43,882 nucleotides of DNA from Treponema sp. (GTDB lineage: Bacteria > Spirochaetota > Spirochaetia > Treponematales > Breznakiellaceae). Made by a program: the position numbers and the translations under genes. Shown piece by piece: positions 36,068-42,075 of the stretch; position 1 is the first letter of the stretch; every line of letters starts with the position of its first letter. The stretch is from assembly GCA_009781635.1 (NCBI GenBank), contig WQXU01000022.1, forward strand, positions 1 through 43,882. Direction: 5' to 3'. A model generated the notes under the pieces. It searched no databases, was not told the DNA's origin, and worked only from the letters and a program-made list of their open reading frames with translations.

Positions 36068-37036
36068 ATGGCAGGAAACTCATTCGGCGAATTATTCAGG
36101 GTAACAACATTCGGAGAATCACACGGAAAGGCTATGGGTTGTGTTATAGACGGCTGCCCTGCAGGCCTTGAAATATCCCTTGATGACATAAAAAAAGAAC
36201 TGGAGCGCCGCCGTCCGGGCGCAAAACACGGCTCACGTGATGAGGAAGACCTGCCTGAAATATTATCTGGCGTGTATGAAGGAAAAACCCTTGGCAGCCC
36301 GATTGCAATAATAGTCCGCAATTTAAATCAGAAAAGCGAAGATTATAACGAACTTAAAGATATTTACAGACCGGGACACGCTGACTATACCTGGGAAGCG
36401 AAATACGGCTTTCGTGATGCAAGGGGCGGAGGCAGAAGTTCCGGAAGAGAGACTCTTTGCAGAGTCGCAGCTGGAGCCGTAGCCAAAAAGTTTTTATCTT
36501 TACATGGCATTACTGTCACATCCAGCGTTGATGCGCCTTTAAATATTGATGAACTTAAAAATGAAAAAGACAGCGCAGGAGGCCTTGTTTTCTGCAGGAT
36601 TACAGGAATGAAAAATGCTGTAGGCCTTGGAGAGCCTGTTTTTGATAAACTTGATGCACGCCTTTCCTCTGCGATAATGTCAATCGGCGCATGCAAGGGC
36701 ATTGAGTTTGGAGCAGGTTTTGCCGCCGCTGCAATGAAGGGAAGCCAGAACAACGATGAGCCGGCCTGCAGCGGAGAATATAAAACAAATAACTGCGGCG
36801 GCATATTGGGAGGAATTTCTACAGGGCAGGATATTATTTTTAAAGCAGCATTTAAACCCACTCCTTCCATTGAGAAAATTCAAAAAGCATATACACGCGA
36901 CGGCAGTATTAAGGAAATTTCAATAAAAGGAAGACATGATGTTTGTATAGTTCCAAGGGCCGCGATTGTTGCCGAAGCAATGACGGCATTAGTAATTGCA
37001 GATTATTTACTGCTTTGCCGCTGTTCAAAAATATGA
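36068..37036 (+). CDS. aroC: Chorismate synthase, compact form
   Basis: AroC converts EPSP to chorismate with reduced FMN, the last common step to aromatic amino acids. Signatures are present: GNSFGELFRVTTFGESHGKAM with the conserved His, RPGHADYTWEAKYG, FRDARGGGRSSGRET with the phosphate-binding arginines, GLGEPVFDKLDARLSSAIMS and NNCGGILGGISTGQDI. At 322 residues it is about 30-40 shorter than usual. The missing part seems to lie between ITVTSSVDAP and GLVFCRITG. Start at ATG 36068 is clear from homology; no strong ribosome binding site, so coupling to the HD gene is likely. Confidence 0.93.
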   Translation: MAGNSFGELFRVTTFGESHGKAMGCVIDGCPAGLEISLDDIKKELERRRPGAKHGSRDEEDLPEILSGVYEGKTLGSPIAIIVRNLNQKSEDYNELKDIYRPGHADYTWEAKYGFRDARGGGRSSGRETLCRVAAGAVAKKFLSLHGITVTSSVDAPLNIDELKNEKDSAGGLVFCRITGMKNAVGLGEPVFDKLDARLSSAIMSIGACKGIEFGAGFAAAAMKGSQNNDEPACSGEYKTNNCGGILGGISTGQDIIFKAAFKPTPSIEKIQKAYTRDGSIKEISIKGRHDVCIVPRAAIVAEAMTALVIADYLLLCRCSKI

Positions 37037-37038
37037 TT

Positions 37039-37443
37039 TTAATTTTGCTGGTTTTGATTGTCCTTTCTTATATAAAGAGGTATTGAGCCTGCTTCCTTGT
37101 TATCTATAAATAGTACAAAATTTGTTAATCCCGGATTCTTAAAATGCAAATTTCCAATACTAAATACAAGATGTGAAACAGCGGATGCATTATCAGCTCC
37201 GTTTATTTCCAGGCTGCCGTTTATGTCTTTAATACTCATATTCCCTTCAAGATCCCGGGTTTCTATCCGGAATGAGTGCTTTCCAAATTCCCAGATATCA
37301 AAGCGCAGTCTTATAACAACAGACAATTGCGGATGAACGCAGGGAAAATTCCTTGATACTATTGTATCGAAGGTTCCCATTATGGTTAATTTTCCCCCGT
37401 TCTCCTGTGCGAGATCGCAAAATGTAAAAATTTCTATTTTAAT
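37039..37443 (-). CDS. DUF6941-like conserved protein
   Basis: The 134-residue protein begins KIEIFTFCDLAQENGGKLTI after its first residue and continues with GTFDTI. This matches a family of small beta-rich bacterial proteins of unknown function (DUF6941, from memory). The start is unusual: GAGG (37450-37453) lies 6 nt before ATT at 37441-37443, where family homology starts. The upstream in-frame ATG at 37464 overlaps the -10 box of the likely promoter and has no ribosome binding site. The stop is 2 nt from the aroC stop on the other strand. Confidence 0.7.
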   Translation of the reverse strand: MKIEIFTFCDLAQENGGKLTIMGTFDTIVSRNFPCVHPQLSVVIRLRFDIWEFGKHSFRIETRDLEGNMSIKDINGSLEINGADNASAVSHLVFSIGNLHFKNPGLTNFVLFIDNKEAGSIPLYIRKDNQNQQN

Positions 37444-37461
37444 TTTATACCTCAAAATTAC

Positions 37462-37490
37462 CATATAACATGGCTTTTTACTCTTGTTAA
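37462..37490 (-). promoter_or_regulatory. Candidate promoter of the DUF6941-like gene
   Basis: On the minus strand TTAACA (37485-37490) and TATATG (37462-37467) are 17 nt apart. The -35 overlaps that of the GH43 promoter on the other strand, so the two cannot be occupied at once. Confidence 0.45.
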
Positions 37491-37512
37491 ATACCTAATT
37501 CTAGTACATATT
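37484..37512 (+). promoter_or_regulatory. Candidate promoter of the GH43 gene
   Basis: TTGTTA (37484-37489) and CATATT (37507-37512) are 17 nt apart. The ATG follows 15 nt later with GGGGGC as ribosome binding site. Confidence 0.45.
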
Positions 37513-37527
37513 TTAATTGGGGGCAAT

Positions 37528-38958
37528 ATGACAAAACAGGGATTTAACCCGTTTCTCCCTTCCTGGGAATATATCCCGGACGGAGAACCTCATGTATTCA
37601 ATGACAGAGTTTATGTATATGGTTCACATGATAAGTTTGACGGTTATGCATATTGTATGAATGACTATGTTTGCTGGTCGGCGCCTTTGGATGATTTAAA
37701 AGACTGGCGTTACGAAGGCATTATTTTCAAGAAAACCGACGATCCGTACAACAAGGATGGAAGCATGCACCTTTATGCCCCCGATGTTACGCAAGGACCG
37801 GACGGAAGGTACTATTTATATTATGTTCTTGATAAAATGGAAGTTATCTCAGTTGCTGTCTGCGATTCTCCCGCAGGAAGATATGAGTTTTTTGGTTTTG
37901 TCCGCTACGAGAACGGAAGAATGTTCGGAAGACAAGAAGGAGATGTCCCCCAGTTTGATCCTGCAGTTTTTACAGAAGGCAATGTTACATATCTTTACTC
38001 AGGTCAATGCTCCGGTAAAACCAAAACAGTGGATGAATACAGGAATCATTCAATAGCTGTTATACTAAACTCCGATATGCTTACAATAAGCCAGGGGCCT
38101 TTTACAATAATTCCCGGAATTGGCGCAAGTGAAAATACAAGCTTTAAAGGACATGAGTTTTTTGAAGCATCATCAATAAGAAAAATTGGCGATACCTATT
38201 ATTTTATTTATTCGTCATTTGCAATGAATGAGCTCTGTTATGCAACAAGCAAAAGTCCTGTAAAGGATTTTAAATTCGGCGGAGTTATTGTAAGCAATGC
38301 CGATTTGAATATCGATACTTATAAACCTGCAAATAAAATGATGTACCATGGCAACAACAACCATGGAAGCATAGCGGAAATTAACGGACAGTTTTATATT
38401 TTTTATCATAGACATACAAACGGAAACGAGTTTTCAAGGCAGGCCTGTCTTGAAAAAATTTATATTGAAAAAGACGGTTCCATAAAACAGGTAGAGATGA
38501 CATCCTGCGGCCCGAATAACGGTCCTCTTGCCGGAAAAGGAGAATATCCTGCATATATTGCATGTAATATTTTTTCCATGGAAAATGCGCAAGCTCCTGA
38601 GAAGCTTTATTGGCCCAACAGGACTCCGGAACTCCCCTTTATAACCCAGGACTGCAAGGACGGCGATGAAGATACAGGCTTTGTAACCAATATTCTTGAC
38701 AATTGCGGAGTTGGATTTAAATATTTTAACTGCAGGGGTATAAGGGCAATAAGAGTCAAGATAAGGGGATACTGCCGCGGATTTTTTGAAATTAAAACAT
38801 CCTGGGACGGACAGCCACTTGGCACAATTGGAATTGTTTCCAGCAATGTCTGGAAGGAGTTTTCATCCGATATTTCAATACCGGACGGAGTGCATTCCAT
38901 TTATTTTATCTTCAGGGGCACAGGAAACGCAACGCTGGGTTCATTTACTCTGGTTTAA
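37528..38958 (+). CDS. Glycoside hydrolase family 43-type enzyme with C-terminal beta-sandwich
   Basis: The 476-residue protein has the five-bladed beta-propeller pattern of GH43 (arabinofuranosidase or xylosidase). Features include PHVFNDRVYVYGSHD, MHLYAPDVTQGPDGRYYLYY, QFDPAVF (candidate pKa-modulating Asp144) and KGHEFFEASSIRKI (candidate acid Glu213). From about residue 350 a second domain resembles a carbohydrate-binding beta-sandwich (CBM6-like). There is no signal peptide, so it should act in the cytoplasm on imported oligosaccharides. GGGGGC precedes the ATG. No transporter or other sugar genes are adjacent. The exact sugar specificity cannot be read. Confidence 0.85.
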   Translation: MTKQGFNPFLPSWEYIPDGEPHVFNDRVYVYGSHDKFDGYAYCMNDYVCWSAPLDDLKDWRYEGIIFKKTDDPYNKDGSMHLYAPDVTQGPDGRYYLYYVLDKMEVISVAVCDSPAGRYEFFGFVRYENGRMFGRQEGDVPQFDPAVFTEGNVTYLYSGQCSGKTKTVDEYRNHSIAVILNSDMLTISQGPFTIIPGIGASENTSFKGHEFFEASSIRKIGDTYYFIYSSFAMNELCYATSKSPVKDFKFGGVIVSNADLNIDTYKPANKMMYHGNNNHGSIAEINGQFYIFYHRHTNGNEFSRQACLEKIYIEKDGSIKQVEMTSCGPNNGPLAGKGEYPAYIACNIFSMENAQAPEKLYWPNRTPELPFITQDCKDGDEDTGFVTNILDNCGVGFKYFNCRGIRAIRVKIRGYCRGFFEIKTSWDGQPLGTIGIVSSNVWKEFSSDISIPDGVHSIYFIFRGTGNATLGSFTLV

Positions 38959-38960
38959 AT

Positions 38961-40316
38961 CTATTCCTCTGTTTTGTTAATTTCATCTATGCAGTCAAGA
39001 TATGCTTTTTCAAGTTTTGAAATCTCTTCTGCGATTGTTTTTTTTCTTTCTGTTTTATACTGCGAAAGACTTTCACTTAAATTAATTACAGGGGTAGCTT
39101 TTATTATCACCTTTGCAGGCTTTATATTTACCCTTGAAGAAAGCGCTCCTCCCATTGTACGGTTTGCAAAATCCCAAAGGTTCTGCACATATTCAATTTT
39201 TTTGTGAAGCGCGCTTATATCATCCGGAATACAGTGGTAAAAATACCAGCCAAAATCCGCAAGTTCCTGATGCCTTGCTATATGCCATGCCTCCCCTGCT
39301 TTTAAATCCATTACGCTTCGTTTAACAGGATCAATTTTTTCTAAATTTTTTATTTCTGGCACAAATATTCTGTCCCAGCATTCATGGCGCACTTTATAAA
39401 GCCTGGAGAAAAAATCCCCTTCGCTTTTTATTCCAAGCATTTTCTCAGCTGTAAAAAGCGCGGCATTTACAACTTTTTCAAGACGTTCTTCAAATGATAG
39501 AGATTCATCAATATTAATCCCGTATCTTTTTTCATTAATTTTCAGAATGTATTCTCTGCATCTTCCAAGACGCTGTGAAAGTGAAAGTTTTTTATTTTCC
39601 TTATTATATAAACCGCATATTTTTTCTGTTTTCTTTAATAGTTTTTCCATTTCGGATATTTCATGTTTTCCGTAACGGAAATGTATAGATAATGGAAGAA
39701 TTAATACAGGAGAGTCTTCATTTTTTTCTGCAAGCTTGTCTGCTGCCTGAAAGCCAATTCTTATAATTCCTGTTTCAAGCCGCGGCACTGAATCTGTTGA
39801 ATATGATACCTGTCCTTCTGGCGCAAGAGCCAGAGGATAAGGCCCATTAATGATGGCGCTGTAAAGCCTGTTCATTCCCTTTGAATCCAGTTTTGTGTGA
39901 TGAATAGGAAGCGCTCCTATATTCGGCATAATATAGCGCGCAACGGCCCCTGCCCATCTTGCAACTTCATAACCGTAAACAAAAATCGCATGAGGTCTTA
40001 CAGGGAATTTTATCTTTTTTCTTGCAGCCAGTTTTTTTAACCTGAAAAGGAAAAACCATGTTAAAAGCTGAGGCTCCCTTCCGTCCGGATGCCGGAACGC
40101 TATTATAACACGGCTCTTTTTTTCCAGCGCAGACTTAAAAGTTTCGATAAGGATATCATCTGAACGCAGAATAATTTTTGCAAATCCAAAAAGAATAAAA
40201 AGGTAGGTCTTGCTTAAAACAGTAACAATAAAAATTATCAGTTTGGAAATTTTGGGTTCCGGTACGTTTACATCCGCAAACGCATTTATAACCGGCTTTT
40301 TATAGGGTTTATACAA
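38961..40316 (-). CDS. PlsC-like acyltransferase
   Basis: The 451-residue protein has one hydrophobic helix near the N-terminus (about 25-50) and an acyltransferase core. The segment IIAFRHPDGREP (H76 to E81) is where an HX4D motif would be, but here the acidic residue is Glu. LALAPEGQVSY matches the substrate-binding motif of glycerolipid acyltransferases, and GALPIHHTKLDS the intermediate one. A long C-terminal region of about 250 residues is not recognised. It probably acylates a lysophospholipid or another lipid. The start is TTG with AAGGAG 7 nt upstream. It converges on GH43 with 2 nt between stops. Confidence 0.78.
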   Translation of the reverse strand: MYKPYKKPVINAFADVNVPEPKISKLIIFIVTVLSKTYLFILFGFAKIILRSDDILIETFKSALEKKSRVIIAFRHPDGREPQLLTWFFLFRLKKLAARKKIKFPVRPHAIFVYGYEVARWAGAVARYIMPNIGALPIHHTKLDSKGMNRLYSAIINGPYPLALAPEGQVSYSTDSVPRLETGIIRIGFQAADKLAEKNEDSPVLILPLSIHFRYGKHEISEMEKLLKKTEKICGLYNKENKKLSLSQRLGRCREYILKINEKRYGINIDESLSFEERLEKVVNAALFTAEKMLGIKSEGDFFSRLYKVRHECWDRIFVPEIKNLEKIDPVKRSVMDLKAGEAWHIARHQELADFGWYFYHCIPDDISALHKKIEYVQNLWDFANRTMGGALSSRVNIKPAKVIIKATPVINLSESLSQYKTERKKTIAEEISKLEKAYLDCIDEINKTEE

Positions 40317-40359
40317 ATTATTTCTCCTTTTTTTTTAATTTATATATACCAATATTTTA

Positions 40360-40692
40360 TTATATAATTTCTATTAATCCATATTCATTTTTTTTTAAAT
40401 CTTCTATTTTTGATTTAATGTTTACAAATAATTCCATAATTGCTTTACTGCTATTATTTCCGGTTTTTAATAAAACTACTTTTGGCGGAAAACCTTTTAA
40501 TTCCAGCAAATTTATAAAATCATTATCTTTTGTTATTATTATAAATCCATTATTCTTCGCATATTTCCATATATCTATATCTTGTACAGGTACATTTATG
40601 CCTATTAAATCAACATGTTCGCATTCACCAAATATTGGTTTTAACTTATTTATCAATTTATAAGAAATATTTGCATCAAGTAATATTTTCAT
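40360..40692 (-). CDS. DUF5615 PIN-like toxin
   Basis: The 110-residue protein begins MKILLDANISYKLINKL and carries IIITKDNDFINLLELKGFP. These are the two acidic motifs of the DUF5615 (Mut7-C-like) PIN-fold family, which are probable ribonuclease toxins. Its ATG directly follows the stop of the DUF433 gene, the usual antitoxin partner. The DNA is much more AT-rich than the neighbouring core genes, consistent with acquisition. Confidence 0.85.
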   Translation of the reverse strand: MKILLDANISYKLINKLKPIFGECEHVDLIGINVPVQDIDIWKYAKNNGFIIITKDNDFINLLELKGFPPKVVLLKTGNNSSKAIMELFVNIKSKIEDLKKNEYGLIEII

Positions 40693-40929
40693 TTACGCCG
40701 CTGCAATTACTCTTACAATTTCTTCCCGCCTTGCCGCAAAAGATAGAGCTGCTTTTATATGTATTTCTTTTAATAATGGATAATCATCCAATATTTCTGA
40801 TACAGTAATGCCTTCTGATAACCACTGAAGAATATCTCCAACAGTTATTCTAGTACCTTTAATACATGGTTTCCCAAAACGAATTCCATTGTCAATTACT
40901 ATGTAATTTAATAATTCCTCAATTCCCAT
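40693..40929 (-). CDS. DUF433 antitoxin
   Basis: The 78-residue protein has the DUF433 pattern: IRFGKPCIKGTRITVGDILQWLSEG, then EILDDYPLLKEIHIKAALSFAA. It is a winged-helix protein that represses its operon and neutralises the DUF5615 partner. There is no Shine-Dalgarno sequence, and the -10 box ends 7 nt before the ATG. Confidence 0.87.
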   Translation of the reverse strand: MGIEELLNYIVIDNGIRFGKPCIKGTRITVGDILQWLSEGITVSEILDDYPLLKEIHIKAALSFAARREEIVRVIAAA

Positions 40930-40936
40930 TCTTCAG

Positions 40937-40965
40937 ATTATATACTATTTTTTTTATTTTGTCCA
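40937..40965 (-). promoter_or_regulatory. Promoter of the DUF433-DUF5615 module
   Basis: On the minus strand TGGACA (40960-40965) and TATAAT (40937-40942) are 17 nt apart, with the ATG 7 nt further on. Confidence 0.65.
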
Positions 40966-40999
40966 TTTTTTTTTGACTGTTACCCTATTAATTGGTTTA

Positions 41000-41386
41000 T
41001 TACCAGATTTGAGACACTTCGTACTTGACGATATTTTCATCAACGGTAATAAGCGTCATATTCTCGGCAATAGCTGTCGCAATGAGCAAACGGTCGAAGG
41101 GGTCTCGGTGGATCATTGGAAGATTTTCAAGGGTGCTAAGGTGTGTAGGTTTTATGGGAGCAAGTATAAAACCGTTTCTTTCAATATCATAAATAAAGCC
41201 AGCCACTTTACCACTAAATTCCAGCTTACCCAAACTAACTTTTATTGCAATTTCCCAAGCAGAAACGATGCTGACGTATTTAATATTTGAAGTGTTAAAA
41301 ATTATCTTTTTAGCAGTTTCAGAAAGCGAATTATCGCCATTAAAAAACCAAATGGCAGAATGGGTATCCAACAAATAGCGGTTCAT
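41000..41386 (-). CDS. PIN-domain toxin, VapC type
   Basis: The 128-residue protein has the PIN-domain acidic residues in YLLDTHSAIWF (Asp7), SAWEIAIK (Glu) and DPFDRLLIATAIAENMTLITVDENI (shown in separate parts: DPFDRLLIATA and LITVDENI). It is a likely sequence-specific ribonuclease toxin. Its ATG directly follows the stop codon of the upstream antitoxin gene. Confidence 0.88.
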   Translation of the reverse strand: MNRYLLDTHSAIWFFNGDNSLSETAKKIIFNTSNIKYVSIVSAWEIAIKVSLGKLEFSGKVAGFIYDIERNGFILAPIKPTHLSTLENLPMIHRDPFDRLLIATAIAENMTLITVDENIVKYEVSQIW

Positions 41387-41593
41387 TTACATATAGTCCT
41401 TAAAATCCTCAAGCGGAGCATCAAAATCATCTGCCATACGATATTTACCTTTGGAACAGCCAAAAACAGGAACCTTTTTTGGCTCTGTATTCGCAGATGT
41501 AAAAGTAATAATAACGGGTCCAGACGGAATTTCACTAGGCACAGTAACCTGCCTGTAGTTGTCCGTAATTTCCACGGTTTGTGTAATACTCAT
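41387..41593 (-). CDS. Antitoxin of the VapC-type toxin, DUF2281-like
   Basis: The 68-residue protein has a short beta-rich N-terminus (TVEITDNYRQVTVPSEIPSG) and a C-terminal DFDAPLEDFKDYM, the tail commonly found on DUF2281 antitoxins that plugs the PIN active site. No ribosome binding site is seen; TATATT ends 6 nt before the ATG. Confidence 0.78.
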   Translation of the reverse strand: MSITQTVEITDNYRQVTVPSEIPSGPVIITFTSANTEPKKVPVFGCSKGKYRMADDFDAPLEDFKDYM

Positions 41594-41599
41594 AAAGTA

Positions 41600-41628
41600 A
41601 ATATAGCGTGGAAAACAAAGAAAAACAA
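41600..41628 (-). promoter_or_regulatory. Promoter of the vapBC-type module
   Basis: On the minus strand TTGTTT (41623-41628) and TATATT (41600-41605) are 17 nt apart, with 6 nt to the ATG at 41593. Confidence 0.5.
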
Positions 41629-41721
41629 GCCTATTCTAAACTATGCACCGGCTGATTTTTTATAATTATTTTATGGACATGCTTATATTTGAATCTACAG
41701 TTGTAATTTTATCTCTTATTA

Positions 41722-41931
41722 CTACTCTTTTTCAAAATAATTAACTGATGACAATCCTTTAAAATGTTTATCTTGTGTCCATAAAGTACATTTATATTTA
41801 ATATTTGTTGCAAAAATAATACTGTCTGCCATTGGTATTTTATATTCATTGCTAACCATTGCTGCTAATAAAGACAATTCGTCATTTAAGTTAATAACTT
41901 TTCCCTGTTTAATATGGGCAATGGCATTCAA
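41722..41931 (-). pseudogene. C-terminal half of a PIN-domain toxin cut at an attachment site
   Basis: About 68 codons encode the end of a VapC-like PIN protein: NAIAHIKQGKVINL, then YKIPMADSIIFAT and LWTQDKHFKGL with the later acidic residues. The N-terminal half with the first catalytic Asp is missing. Upstream, the frame meets a stop inside the tRNA-Ala fragment at 41921-41962. The TTG at 41931 is not a believable start. The cut coincides with the tRNA anticodon-loop sequence, so it is most simply explained by integration of the neighbouring element into this gene. Confidence 0.75.
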
Positions 41932-41962
41932 GAGGTCAGGGGTTCAATTCCCCTTAGCTCCA
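41921..41962 (+). other. 3' half of tRNA-Ala(GGC): attachment half-site
   Basis: The bases form the 3' part of a tRNA exactly: anticodon loop ATGGCAT (41921-41927, anticodon GGC), 3' anticodon stem TCAAG, 5-nt variable loop, T arm AGGGG-TTCAATT-CCCCT, 3' acceptor strand TAGCTCC and discriminator A. There is no 5' half: the five bases before the loop (GGGCA) cannot pair with TCAAG, and no D arm is present. CCA is not encoded. Partial tRNA 3' ends beside a tyrosine integrase mark att sites, and the anticodon loop is a known crossover location. Confidence 0.9.
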
Positions 41963-41972
41963 GGTAATTAAT

Positions 41973-42061
41973 TCCTTATGTTATAAGGAGTTAGCCCACC
42001 CGAAAACGGACGGCATATCACACGAAAATCTGAAAGTTACACGAAAAGTTACATTTCAGAT
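41973..42061 (+). repeat. Repeats between att half-site and integrase (possible arm or excisionase sites)
   Basis: Three kinds of repeat are packed here. There is a 7-bp inverted repeat TCCTTAT/ATAAGGA around GTT (41973-41989). Two direct copies of ACACGAAAA start 19 nt apart (42020-42028, 42039-42047), and two direct copies of AAGTTACA start 12 nt apart (42034-42041, 42046-42053). The latter sit inside an inverted pair ATCTGAAA/TTTCAGAT (42028-42035, 42054-42061). Direct repeats next to int are typical of arm-type integrase or excisionase sites; this role is inferred. Confidence 0.5.
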
Positions 42062-42075
42062 AAAGGAAGTTCGAT

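Noticed and set aside
31920-37036. Biosynthesis cluster read as a horizontally acquired island
   Set aside because: metY, cysK and aroC have composition and codon use like the other core genes, with no integrase, repeats or tRNA nearby.
41890-41962. Complete tRNA-Ala gene
   Set aside because: No D arm, no 5' acceptor strand, and the bases before the anticodon loop do not pair with the 3' stem; only the 3' half is present.
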